64,000 bases of DNA from Paenibacillus sp. JJ-100 (lineage in GTDB: Bacteria; Bacillota; Bacilli; Paenibacillales; Paenibacillaceae). Where the stretch lies: the NCBI RefSeq assembly GCF_948329825.1, contig NZ_CAOJCM010000003.1, positions 372,001 to 436,000 of the forward strand, in the 5' to 3' direction. Positions within the stretch are counted from its first letter, which is position 1. Every line of letters begins with the position of its first letter. Below are positions 52,588-60,873 of the stretch, piece after piece. A program made the translations under genes and the position numbers. The notes under the pieces are model-generated. The model did not search any database. It was given only the letters and a program-made list of their open reading frames with translations, and was not told the DNA's origin.

Positions 52588-54228
52588 ATGGGTACGGTAG
52601 AAGGCATCAACAGAGGTTTCTTTGAAGATATTGAAGAAGCAGCGGCCCATATTGTGGATGTATTAAGTGGCATATTGAGAGTCAATACCATTTTCGTAGC
52701 TACGAATGATGGGGTGACCAATGTCATTCTGGAAGCCTTCAACCGCAATGAAGAATTAGTCATCAAAGGTACTGCAATGCCATTCATAGAATCCTATTGC
52801 AGCCTTGTATTAAAAGACAATGGTAATATAATCAACATTTCGGATACTCGTGAGCACTCCATCACCAGATCCATGGATGTTACAAATGGGTTGGGAAACC
52901 GCTTTTTCTTAGGAGTACCTATTCTGAGAAGAACAGGAGAAGCCTTTGGGACAATCTGCTTAATGGATGATCCAGGCTATGTAATCAGCGAGGCAGACAT
53001 GAAGACATTGCAAGCTATGGCTGTGTTTTTGGGATATGTGATTGACCTCGAGAATACGCTTCACGTTCAGGGGCAGAAGCTCAATGACTCAGAACAGCAG
53101 CAAGAAAAGCTACAAGCCGAGAAGGAACGTGCCGAATTGGAGTCCACGGCCAAGAGCCAGATGCTCAAGCTGATGAGCCATGAGATTCGTAATCCACTGA
53201 ATGGGATTTTGGGATTAACAGACTTGATGCGAACACCGGATATGTCGGAGGAACAAGTCGAGTATGCAAATATGATTGAGAATAGTGGAAAAATATTACT
53301 TTCACTACTCAACAACATGATGAACTTTAATATTAACGATGCTGGAAAAACGATTATTCATGATGACCCTTTTGATCTGGTCAGCACCATCGAGGACACG
53401 GTCTACCACTATGCAGGTATCGCCTCCAGCAAAAGGTTAGAACTTGGATTAAATCTTAATCTGAATGTGTCACAAGTTTTCATTGGTGATGAGATGAAGA
53501 TTGGTCAGCTCTTGGATCATGTGATGCAATATGCAATCGATTCCACTCGCGAAGGTAGTGTACTGGTTACAGCCGAGATGAGGGGGGAGGAGTTGGAGGA
53601 GACCAACCTTCTCGTGCTTCGAGTAAGATATACGGGACAGATGTTATCTGATAACCGATTGCCAACCTCACTGGTCAAACCTAAGGAGATCAAAACGGAA
53701 AATTTGATGGGAAGCAATCTAGGTCTGGCGATCAGCCAGAACTTGGCGATTCTGATGCATGGTCGGATTCAGGTGAATAGCAAGCAAAACAATGAGACAG
53801 AGTTTCTAATATCGTTGCCATTACGTAAATACTGGGATCTTCCACAGATTACAAGTGTACAACAACGTCTGAAAACCAAAAAAGTGCTGCTAGCCAAAGA
53901 TCCAGATATTTTGCAAGGCGTGTCTACCTTAATGCGCAATTGGGGTATGGATGTACACATGACCTCGGGCTCTGCTACAGCATATGAATGGATTAAAGAA
54001 GGATTTAGACCTGACGTTGCTGTTGTAGATATGGGATTGCGTGAAGGGATTACGGTCGATTTTGTTATTGAACTAAAACGACAGATTGACAATTTGCCCG
54101 TCATTGTCCTCGTCCCCTATGGGATGCATATCGATATGCATCAGTCAGATGCCTTTTTTGATGCTGTGTTAACGAAGCCTGTTCGGCAGACTGAGTTGCT
54201 CAATGCACTAAGCGTTATTTTGCCATAA
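52588..54228 (+). CDS. GAF-hybrid sensor histidine kinase with degenerate ATPase domain
   Basis: A 546-residue soluble protein. A GAF domain (about 10-155) is followed by a coiled coil (about 158-190), a HisKA dimerisation helix with intact H-box LMSHEIRNPLNG (H198), a HATPase-like domain (about 260-412) and a receiver domain (about 430-546). The ATPase motifs are broken. The N-box has H311 and Y315 where Asn is expected and D318 for Lys; the G1 DTGxG is YTGQM; G2 is GSNLGLAI. The receiver keeps D481 and K530 but lacks one acidic pocket residue. It probably cannot bind ATP normally and may act as a phosphate acceptor or sensor scaffold. It is monocistronic, divergent from nrdD. Confidence 0.85.
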   Translation: MGTVEGINRGFFEDIEEAAAHIVDVLSGILRVNTIFVATNDGVTNVILEAFNRNEELVIKGTAMPFIESYCSLVLKDNGNIINISDTREHSITRSMDVTNGLGNRFFLGVPILRRTGEAFGTICLMDDPGYVISEADMKTLQAMAVFLGYVIDLENTLHVQGQKLNDSEQQQEKLQAEKERAELESTAKSQMLKLMSHEIRNPLNGILGLTDLMRTPDMSEEQVEYANMIENSGKILLSLLNNMMNFNINDAGKTIIHDDPFDLVSTIEDTVYHYAGIASSKRLELGLNLNLNVSQVFIGDEMKIGQLLDHVMQYAIDSTREGSVLVTAEMRGEELEETNLLVLRVRYTGQMLSDNRLPTSLVKPKEIKTENLMGSNLGLAISQNLAILMHGRIQVNSKQNNETEFLISLPLRKYWDLPQITSVQQRLKTKKVLLAKDPDILQGVSTLMRNWGMDVHMTSGSATAYEWIKEGFRPDVAVVDMGLREGITVDFVIELKRQIDNLPVIVLVPYGMHIDMHQSDAFFDAVLTKPVRQTELLNALSVILP

Positions 54229-54295
54229 AAATGGTCTCTATGAACTAGCTATGCAGGCTGTGTTGTTTCGCGCTAATGAAGATAAACGAATTGAG

Positions 54296-54326
54296 AGCAC
54301 ATCCTCTGAGGGTGTGCTTCTTTTTT
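54296..54326 (+). terminator. intrinsic terminator of the hybrid kinase gene
   Basis: Stem AGCACATCC with GGGTGTGCT (54296-54304 with 54310-54318), then TCTTTTTT. Confidence 0.85.
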
Positions 54327-54425
54327 GATGACCTTTCCCGGTCGTACACTTAGAGGTACTGCATTTGCGCAGATTAGGTTACAATAGGAAGTGGAACTTC
54401 AATCATATGGATCGAAGAGGAGGAC

Positions 54426-55373
54426 ATGCAATCAATGGATTATCGCAGACTGGGTGGAAGCGGACTGAAAGTAAGCGAGATCAGCTTGGGCAGCTGGTTA
54501 ACGTACGGAGGTTATGTGGAACGTGAAAATGCGGTGAAATCGATTGAAACAGCATTCGATGAGGGCATCAACTTTTTCGATACAGCCAACGCCTATGAAC
54601 GAGGAGCTGCCGAGGTACTACTAGGGCAAACGTTGAAAGCGTATTCTCGCTCATCCTACGTTCTCGCCACGAAAGTGTTTAACAAAATGGGTGATGGTCC
54701 TAACGATCACGGGTTGTCTCGGAAGCATATTATGGAGCAGTGCGAAGCAAGTTTGAAACGTTTGGGTACCGATTATGTTGATATTTATTATTGTCACCGG
54801 TATCACAGTGAAACACCGATCGAGGAGACGCTTCGTGCTCTGGATGATCTGGTGCGCCATGGCAAAGTGCTTTATGTAGGTGTAAGCCAGTGGACAGCGG
54901 CTCAGATGGAAGCAGCGCTGGGAACGGCAGATCGCCTGCTACTGGATCGCATTGTCGTGAATCAGCCAGTATATAATATGTTTGACCGTTACATTGAGAG
55001 TGAAATCATCCCATTGGGTGAACGTAAAGGTATTGGACAAGTAGTCTATTCTCCACTAGCTCAAGGTCTACTTACGGGAAAATACACCTCTGTCTCGGAT
55101 ATTCCGGAGAATAGCCGTGCTGCGAAGCTTGGCTGGGATGAAGGAAAGATAAATCCTGACCGCATAGGCAAAGTGAAGCAACTAATGGAAGTTGCTGATC
55201 AGCTTGATCTGAAGGTAGGGCAGCTCGCGTTAGCCTGGATTCTTCGACAAAAGAATGTGTCCAGTGCACTCGTTGGGGCTAGCCGCCCGGAACAAGTTAA
55301 AGAAAATGCAGCAGCTTCCGGAGTCAAGTTAGAGGCATCTGTAATTGAAGAGATTGAACAAATTCTTGCGTGA
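54426..55373 (+). CDS. aldo/keto reductase, Kv-beta-like
   Basis: A 315-residue AKR enzyme. Catalytic tetrad elements: NFFDTANAYERGAAE (Asp, Tyr), VLATKVFNK (Lys) and IYYCHRYHSE (His). C-terminal NADPH binding: SSALVGASRPEQVKENAAAS. Size and motifs match the YghZ/Kv-beta branch, which reduces aldehydes and methylglyoxal. GGAGG lies 3 nt before ATG 54426; an ATG three codons later is 11 nt away, so either start could be used. Its own promoter is likely. Confidence 0.9.
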   Translation: MQSMDYRRLGGSGLKVSEISLGSWLTYGGYVERENAVKSIETAFDEGINFFDTANAYERGAAEVLLGQTLKAYSRSSYVLATKVFNKMGDGPNDHGLSRKHIMEQCEASLKRLGTDYVDIYYCHRYHSETPIEETLRALDDLVRHGKVLYVGVSQWTAAQMEAALGTADRLLLDRIVVNQPVYNMFDRYIESEIIPLGERKGIGQVVYSPLAQGLLTGKYTSVSDIPENSRAAKLGWDEGKINPDRIGKVKQLMEVADQLDLKVGQLALAWILRQKNVSSALVGASRPEQVKENAAASGVKLEASVIEEIEQILA

Positions 55374-55423
55374 TATTAAGTCTATATGGTTCTGTGAGAA
55401 CGGAATTTGCTAAGGTATAAAAG

Positions 55424-55475
55424 AAAGGGATGACCAGCTTCTAGCCTTGTATTGAGGCAGACGGGCATCCCTTTT
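55424..55475 (+). terminator. branched intrinsic terminator
   Basis: AAAGGGATG (55424-55432) pairs with CATCCCTTT (55466-55474). The interior holds a GCCT-N6-AGGC hairpin (about 55444-55458). T4 follows. Confidence 0.8.
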
Positions 55476-55506
55476 GGTATGTAGAGAGCTATTGTGTTTA
55501 AAACGG

Positions 55507-56631
55507 TTATAATGAACCGTTATTCACAACTGCAATATTGCGGGGTGGCAAAGAACAAACTTTGTTGCGCCCTGTATTTTTTGCTTCGTAAAGTGCGCGA
55601 TCTGCCTGTTCAAACAGGTCATTGTCATCGATATCATCACAATGATCAGGATACACAGCTACACCAATAGAGATGGTCAGCTTTAACGTCTGTCCATCGG
55701 GTAATGTGAACAGGTATTTGGCGACAGTTTTCCGCACAGATTCAGCAATTGCCATGGATTGATGATATCCGCAATCAAGCAACAAGATTGCGAATTCTTC
55801 CCCACCATTGCGGGAGACAAGATCAGTGGAACGCCCATGTTGGACCAGCAATTGCCCGAGCTGTTTTAGTACGGCGTCCCCGGCAGAGTGGCCATAGGTG
55901 TCATTTACTTTTTTGAATCGGTCAATATCAATAGCCAAGAGGGATAGCTTCTGTTGACACTGTCTGGCATGCTGAAGCTCGGATTGCAGAGATTGCTCAA
56001 ACTGCCGCCGATTACTCAGGTCCGTTAGATGGTCAGTGGAAGCACGGCGTTCGAGCAGGAATAACATCTCATTGGATCTGTTAATAAACTCCGCGATGAG
56101 ATAGATGAAAATCCCGCCAGAGAAGGAAATAGACATCTGTATCGGATATACCTTCATCAAGGTAGTCATGCTGGTGGTATTCAGGAGTAGGACGATAAAG
56201 ATCATGGTCATCCCCATCAGGTTCATCATGATAATTTTCGTTAGTCTAGACCATGAAGTATAGGCAAAATATACACCAGCCAGCCCGAGCAATATTATAG
56301 TGAAAGCCGCATCAATCGCGGAGGAAGTTAGACCAAACATAAGGATACGGAGGATGGCAATAATGAATGCCGATATTACTGAAGCCAATCCGCCAAGATA
56401 TACGGCTGCCATGATGACGGCCAGATGTCTCAGATCTACAATTGTGGTGTCGTTTATTCGAAAAGAGTAATTCATAAGTACTGTACCATATAAACCAAAT
56501 AACAAGCCGCCAATGGCCTGAACACGCAGCGAAGGAAAAGGCAAACGAATACGATAGAATTTAGCGAGAATCCCCGATAGGTACAAAAAGGTGATGATTA
56601 CACAGATATTAACAAAAAACATACTTAACAA
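55507..56631 (-). CDS. membrane diguanylate cyclase (GGDEF) with 5TM-LYT sensor
   Basis: A 374-residue protein. The first 185 residues hold about six hydrophobic segments of the 5TM-5TMR-LYT type (LFGLYGTVLMNYSFRINDT and VDLRHLAVIMAAVYLGG), followed by a GGDEF domain. The active site is RNGGEEF (276-280) and the inhibitory I-site RSTD (267-270) is exactly 5 residues upstream. It should make c-di-GMP with product feedback. The DUF-type 5TM domain also occurs in LytS and may sense cell-wall or membrane state. Monocistronic. Confidence 0.93.
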   Translation of the reverse strand: MLSMFFVNICVIITFLYLSGILAKFYRIRLPFPSLRVQAIGGLLFGLYGTVLMNYSFRINDTTIVDLRHLAVIMAAVYLGGLASVISAFIIAILRILMFGLTSSAIDAAFTIILLGLAGVYFAYTSWSRLTKIIMMNLMGMTMIFIVLLLNTTSMTTLMKVYPIQMSISFSGGIFIYLIAEFINRSNEMLFLLERRASTDHLTDLSNRRQFEQSLQSELQHARQCQQKLSLLAIDIDRFKKVNDTYGHSAGDAVLKQLGQLLVQHGRSTDLVSRNGGEEFAILLLDCGYHQSMAIAESVRKTVAKYLFTLPDGQTLKLTISIGVAVYPDHCDDIDDNDLFEQADRALYEAKNTGRNKVCSLPPRNIAVVNNGSL

Positions 56632-56769
56632 CCAGCATACCTCCTTTTAAGGCATCCCTCTATTTTATCTGAAAATCGACGTGGCGGCGAACCATATAAT
56701 CCCAAATGGTTGAGAGAATCAGGTCTAATTTTCTATAAAATACTAGATCAGACACGTATGGAGACAAGG

Positions 56770-56799
56770 TTGACTTTGATATACATTAAGATTTATACT
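56770..56799 (+). promoter_or_regulatory. perR promoter
   Basis: TTGACT (56770-56775) and TATACT (56794-56799) are 18 bp apart. The PerR box overlaps the -10, so perR is probably autorepressed. Confidence 0.75.
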
Positions 56800-56807
56800 T
56801 AATCTAA
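56793..56807 (+). promoter_or_regulatory. PerR box at perR
   Basis: TTATACT-T-AATCTAA follows the same 15-bp pattern as the dps and catalase boxes. A weaker second copy, TTATACTTATCCTAT, begins at 56833. Confidence 0.7.
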
Positions 56808-56916
56808 ATCAAAATGGAAATCAAAAGAAAAGTTATACTTATCCTATAGAAAAGCCTAGCGAACGAAATTGTTCGAAACGGATACACGCTGAAAAAACAA
56901 TAAAGGAGACCTTGTA

Positions 56917-57312
56917 GTGAAAACGTTAAATCTGATCATACAACGGCAAGCCGTATATGATGTCGTACGTAAATCAGAAGATCACCCTACTGCCGCCGAT
57001 GTGATGAATCGTCTAGTGGAGCAAGGGTATAATCTGGCTTATGGTACGGTGTACAATTCTCTTCGATATTTAACAGACAAAGAACTGATCAGAGAGCTTA
57101 AACTTGGCGAAACAGCGAGTCGATATGATGCCCGAATGGATGATCACCAACATATTATGTGTGAAGTATGTGGCAAAGTGGACGAGGTGATGACAGAAGT
57201 CCCTCCACAATGGATGAAGCAGGTAGCAGCGGAAACGGGTTATGCAATTGATCATGCACATGTGGTGTTTGGAGGTGTATGTGGGGAATGCAAAAGCAAA
57301 AGGATCAAGTAA
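56917..57312 (+). CDS. perR: PerR peroxide-sensing repressor
   Basis: A 131-residue Fur-family repressor. All five PerR regulatory metal ligands can be placed: H23 (HPTAAD), D71 (SRYDARM), H77 and H79 (DDHQHIMC) and D89 (GKVDEV). The last is Asp as in PerR, where Fur has Glu. The structural zinc site is C82/C85 plus C122/C125. Peroxide would oxidise the Fe-bound form and release DNA. The protein lacks about 14 N-terminal residues of Bacillus subtilis PerR. The start is GTG after AAAGGAGAC. It carries a PerR box in its own promoter and lies 1.5 kb from catalase. Confidence 0.88.
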   Translation: MKTLNLIIQRQAVYDVVRKSEDHPTAADVMNRLVEQGYNLAYGTVYNSLRYLTDKELIRELKLGETASRYDARMDDHQHIMCEVCGKVDEVMTEVPPQWMKQVAAETGYAIDHAHVVFGGVCGECKSKRIK

Positions 57313-58100
57313 AACTGAAATGGTCGGGCCGGCGGTTACCGCTTCGGGTCAAACCTGTTCTAGCGGATTCAGGGGCTGAACCCTTTGTGGACAATTGCCC
57401 GGTTACAAGACGGGTCATTCTGATCAGCCCCATGCCGGGTCAGGTACATGAATTAGTTAAAGCTCTGACCGATAGCTGTTTTGATGTACTTGTGTTTCAT
57501 CGCTGGGAGCCAGATCTCCACGAGCGTCTTGTGTTTGATCTGCTGATCTATGATCTCTCGGTTGCCGGAACAATCGATGCATTCGCAGGAATTAGCAGCC
57601 GATTGAATCGCGAAGCTGAACATATGGCACCATGTCTGTACTTGGTAGGAGAGAAGATGATTGGCAGCGCAAGCGGACCCATGCTTCAGGAGGAATTGCT
57701 TGTATGGCCAGCACGCCCGCAGGAGGCACTTTATCGGGTACAGCGGATGATCGGCAGTAGTCCTGTGATGCCCAAACGTGCCTTCTTACCCCAAGAGGGA
57801 CAGCGAATCGGATTCAAGGATCTGACGCTCGATCGGGAACGCATGAGTGTACAGCGTGATGAGGAACGAATTCATCTGACCAAGACAGAATATGATCTGT
57901 TGCTCAAGTTGATTGATGCCAAAGGTGCAGTCATCTCACGTGAAGAGATGCTAAACGACATCTGGGAGACTGATTTTACAGGTGGCAGTAACGTGGTCGA
58001 TGTTCATATCAAAAGCTTGCGCAAAAAATTGGGGGATAACGCGTCATCCCCGCAATATATCGTAACGGTAAGAGGCGTTGGCTACCGCCTGGCAGATTAG
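57279..58100 (+). CDS. orphan OmpR-type response regulator with degenerate receiver
   Basis: A 273-residue protein starting inside perR (34-bp overlap), so probably co-translated. The C-terminal 95 residues (about 178-273) form a normal OmpR/PhoB winged helix: IHLTKTEYDLLLKLIDAKG, REEMLNDIWE, VVDVHIKSLRKKL and YIVTVRGVGYRLAD. The receiver-like N-terminal part has D92 at the phospho-acceptor position, but lacks the acidic pair (I47-L-I-S-P where DD is expected) and the lysine (WPARP). There is no kinase gene nearby. It probably works without phosphorylation, perhaps as a redox or growth-state regulator; this is inference. The ATG has GGAGG just upstream. Confidence 0.82.
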   Translation: MWGMQKQKDQVKLKWSGRRLPLRVKPVLADSGAEPFVDNCPVTRRVILISPMPGQVHELVKALTDSCFDVLVFHRWEPDLHERLVFDLLIYDLSVAGTIDAFAGISSRLNREAEHMAPCLYLVGEKMIGSASGPMLQEELLVWPARPQEALYRVQRMIGSSPVMPKRAFLPQEGQRIGFKDLTLDRERMSVQRDEERIHLTKTEYDLLLKLIDAKGAVISREEMLNDIWETDFTGGSNVVDVHIKSLRKKLGDNASSPQYIVTVRGVGYRLAD

Positions 58101-58104
58101 ATGG

Positions 58105-58479
58105 ATGAGAAAAATAGTGGTCAATGGGGCCACCTATTGGTGGAGCTATAGTACGGTCAGAGATGTTTACTGCAGGTCCAGGCTGACCATCATTACGGAT
58201 AATAAGGATATGAAATATATCATATTATTTGTAACCAGGGATACTCCAATTTCCGGCAGTCCTTTGAATGAAGGATTACGAATGGAAAAAGAGGATTTAA
58301 CGTACGCCGTTAATTTGAACCAGCCTAAATATGTGGCAGAAGTTTTATGTTTTTTACTTGAAATGGAATTAGATAAGAGCGTGAAGAAGGTGCAGGAGCT
58401 GAATGGCAATGAGCTGCTAATGCGAATGGGTTATAAGGATCTTACAGGGCTGATGATCCAGGAACATGACTTCTCATAG
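58105..58479 (+). CDS. hypothetical protein downstream of the orphan regulator
   Basis: A 124-residue protein starting 4 bp after the regulator stop; ribosome binding is weak. It has a strand-rich N-terminus (VVNGATYWWSYSTVRDVYCR, SRLTIITDNKD) and two helices later (KYVAEVLCFLLEMELDKSVK), with no known family. Codon use looks normal and a strong terminator follows, so it is likely a real gene, though the start is uncertain. Confidence 0.6.
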   Translation: MRKIVVNGATYWWSYSTVRDVYCRSRLTIITDNKDMKYIILFVTRDTPISGSPLNEGLRMEKEDLTYAVNLNQPKYVAEVLCFLLEMELDKSVKKVQELNGNELLMRMGYKDLTGLMIQEHDFS

Positions 58480-58550
58480 AAAAAGGCACTTGAGGAGCAG
58501 CAGTCATCACTGTGAATCTGACTTGTTCATGCTCATTAAAGATGAAGCAA

Positions 58551-58587
58551 AAAGCGGAGACCGTTATTAGACGGTCTCCGCTTTTTT
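58551..58587 (+). terminator. intrinsic terminator of the perR operon
   Basis: AAAGCGGAGACCGT (58551-58564) pairs perfectly with 58571-58584; T6 follows. Confidence 0.92.
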
Positions 58588-58698
58588 GTTTTTTCAGTGG
58601 GATGAAAGGAGTTTAGTATCCTTCATATTTCATTCATCTTTACCGCAGTAACCTCATCCTAATCTCATATGAACCTCATGCAGCGAAGCAATGGGACA

Positions 58699-58733
58699 TG
58701 TTAGAATCATTTTAACAGTTAGATCAAGTCTAA
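58699..58733 (+). promoter_or_regulatory. catalase promoter with PerR box
   Basis: An extended -10, TG-T-TAGAAT (58699-58707), has no good -35. The PerR box TTAGATC-A-AGTCTAA (58719-58733) starts 12 bp later and covers the start of transcription, as at dps. Confidence 0.72.
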
Positions 58734-58823
58734 ATGTATATTTGAGCGAATGACGAATATGAATTGAATTAGTAGAACGATACAGCAGCAGACAAGATAC
58801 CCATACTAGAGGAGGACGACAGG

Positions 58824-60275
58824 ATGACAGATCGTTTGACAACCAACCAGGGAGCTCCAGTAGGAGATAACCAAAATTCAAGGACAGCAGGAAGAAGAGG
58901 GCCTACCCTGCTGGAGGACTACCATCTGATTGAGAAGATTGCGCACTTTGACCGTGAGCGTATTCCTGAACGGGTTGTGCATGCGAGAGGTGCAGGGGCA
59001 CATGGTGTGTTCAAGCTGGAGCAGAGCATGAAGGCATATACGACGGCTGATTTCTTGCAGGAGCCTGGTACCGAGACGGATGTGCTTGTACGGTTTTCGA
59101 CGGTTATTCATGGTACGGGATCTCCCGAGACCGCACGGGATCCACGCGGGTTTGCCGTTAAATTTTATACACGTGAAGGCAACTATGATCTTGTGGGTAA
59201 CCATCTGCCGGTTTTCTTTATACGTGATGCGATTAAGTTTCCGGATATGGTACACTCCCTTAAACCTGCTCCAGACACCAATATTCAGGACCCGGCGCGT
59301 TATTGGGACTTCATGACCCTCTCGCCGGAATCTACACATATGATGACCTGGCTGTTCTCAGACTTGGGGACTCCGGCCAGTTACCGTGAAATGGATGGAT
59401 TCGGGGTGCACGCTTTTAAATGGATTAATGCCGAGGGTAAAGTGCACTATGTGAAATACAAATGGGAATCGGTGCAAGGCGTTCGTGCTTACTCCCGTCA
59501 GGAAGCTGCTGAAGTCCAAGGACAGGATTTCAATCATGCGACTCGTGACTTGCACGATCATATCAAAAATGGGGATTATCCGCAGTGGAAGCTGCAAGTT
59601 CAGTTAATGAAGCCGGAACAAATGGATGATTTCTCCTTTGATCCGCTGGACCCGACCAAAACATGGCCAGAGGATGTTTTTCCGTTCCAAACGGTAGGAA
59701 CGATGACACTGAACCGTAATCCGCAGAACTTCTTTGCAGAAGTAGAGCAAGCGGCATTCTCACCGAGTGCACTTGTACCAGGGATTGAGCCATCAGAGGA
59801 TAAATTACTGCAGGGTCGTCTGTTCTCTTATCCGGATACACAGCGTCATCGCCTTGGCCCTAACTATCTACAGATTCCGGTCAATTGCCCGTATGCACCT
59901 GTGCGCAATCATCAGCGTGATGGGCTCATGAACGTGAACCAAGATCCATCGCCGGTAAACTATGAGCCTAACAGTTCGGGGAACAGTCCACAGGAGGACC
60001 CAGCTTATCGTGATAGCCGAGTTCCATTACACGGCCATGTAGTACGAGAAAAGATCGAGAAAACAGATGATTACACGCAGGCAGGCGAACTGTTCCGCTC
60101 ATTCACACCTGTAGAGCAGCAGCATCTACTGGATAATTTGACGAATGATCTCCGAGCCGTACCTATGGACATTCAGATGAGAGCATTGTGCCACTTTTTC
60201 CGCGCTGATGCACAGCTAGGTGGGCGATTGGCTCAGGGTTTGGGCGTAGATATCTCTGCGCATATGCCGAAGTAA
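58824..60275 (+). CDS. katA: monofunctional heme catalase
   Basis: A 483-residue clade 3 catalase, a tetramer that breaks hydrogen peroxide into water and oxygen. Distal site ERVVHARGAGAHGVF (catalytic His), VRFSTVIHGTGSPETARDPRGFA, Asn in NLVGNHLPVFFIRD-type NYDLVGNHLPVF, and proximal heme ligand Tyr in RLFSYPDTQRHRLG. The short form lacks the C-terminal flavodoxin-like domain of large catalases. AGAGGAGGAC precedes the ATG. It is under a PerR box and lies close to perR. Confidence 0.96.
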   Translation: MTDRLTTNQGAPVGDNQNSRTAGRRGPTLLEDYHLIEKIAHFDRERIPERVVHARGAGAHGVFKLEQSMKAYTTADFLQEPGTETDVLVRFSTVIHGTGSPETARDPRGFAVKFYTREGNYDLVGNHLPVFFIRDAIKFPDMVHSLKPAPDTNIQDPARYWDFMTLSPESTHMMTWLFSDLGTPASYREMDGFGVHAFKWINAEGKVHYVKYKWESVQGVRAYSRQEAAEVQGQDFNHATRDLHDHIKNGDYPQWKLQVQLMKPEQMDDFSFDPLDPTKTWPEDVFPFQTVGTMTLNRNPQNFFAEVEQAAFSPSALVPGIEPSEDKLLQGRLFSYPDTQRHRLGPNYLQIPVNCPYAPVRNHQRDGLMNVNQDPSPVNYEPNSSGNSPQEDPAYRDSRVPLHGHVVREKIEKTDDYTQAGELFRSFTPVEQQHLLDNLTNDLRAVPMDIQMRALCHFFRADAQLGGRLAQGLGVDISAHMPK

Positions 60276-60296
60276 AGCAAACGAAAGCATGATACG

Positions 60297-60339
60297 AACC
60301 GGGCAGGACTGCAATGTTGCAGAATAGCCCGGTTTTTTT
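60297..60339 (+). terminator. two-tier intrinsic terminator of katA
   Basis: Outer stem AACCGGGC/GCCCGGTT (60297-60304 with 60327-60334) and inner CTGCA/TGCAG (60309-60313 with 60318-60322) are joined by a symmetric internal loop. T7 follows. Confidence 0.9.
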
Positions 60340-60403
60340 GTTTTTTATCCTCAAATGAAAAACAAATTTACAAATCTTTTACATAAAATAGCTGACATAG
60401 AGG

Positions 60404-60440
60404 TTGACTTCTCGTCTTTGTACACTACAATGGGTAGTGT
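60404..60440 (+). promoter_or_regulatory. promoter and BlaI-type operator
   Basis: TTGACT (60404-60409) and TACAAT (60426-60431), 16-bp spacer. ACACTAC (60422-60428) and GTAGTGT (60434-60440) form a perfect inverted repeat with a 5-bp centre over the -10, similar to the ACTACA/TGTAGT boxes of BlaI/MecI. Confidence 0.8.
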
Positions 60441-60455
60441 GAGGGGTGTCTGACG

Positions 60456-60872
60456 ATGAGAATACTTAATTTCAAAGTAGGTGAGCGCGGGCTCAACCGT
60501 TTTTTTGGCCCGCTGGAGGCCAAGATTATGGATATTCTATGGGCTAATCCTGGCAGTAGCATTCGCGAAGTGCAGATGGCATTGGAGCAAGAAAAAGACG
60601 TAAATTTCAATACGGTTATGACTGTGATGAATCGTTTGGTGGATAAGGGATTACTCAGTAAAACACAGAAGGGCCGCACATCATTATACCAGCCGGTCCA
60701 GAGCAGGGAGGCATTTATGAATGATCAATCCAAGGAATTGTCCCAAGAATTAGTGGATGAATTCGGAACTCTGGCTTTGAATCATATGCTTGACGCACTG
60801 GATGAAGCCGATGAGGGCTTGATCGAACGATTGGAAATGAAAATTAAGCAATGGAAAAAGGATAACGATTAG
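60456..60872 (+). CDS. BlaI/MecI family transcriptional repressor
   Basis: A 138-residue protein of the penicillinase-repressor type. The winged HTH spans about 12-80 (LEAKIMDILWANPGSSIREV, NTVMTVMNRLVDKGLLSKTQ). The C-terminal dimer helices are rich in Glu/Asp/Leu. It should repress its own operon through the ACACTAC dyad and be inactivated by cleavage. GAGGGG precedes the ATG. It is followed after 1 bp by an M56 peptidase gene, as in bla/mec systems, but no beta-lactamase is present. Confidence 0.9.
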   Translation: MRILNFKVGERGLNRFFGPLEAKIMDILWANPGSSIREVQMALEQEKDVNFNTVMTVMNRLVDKGLLSKTQKGRTSLYQPVQSREAFMNDQSKELSQELVDEFGTLALNHMLDALDEADEGLIERLEMKIKQWKKDND

Positions 60873-60873
60873 G

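Larger units (their letters stand above)
58480..58823. other. intergenic region upstream of catalase
   Basis: A 344-bp spacer. It contains the terminator at 58551-58587, the catalase promoter and its PerR box. No other gene or repeat is recognised. Confidence 0.6.
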
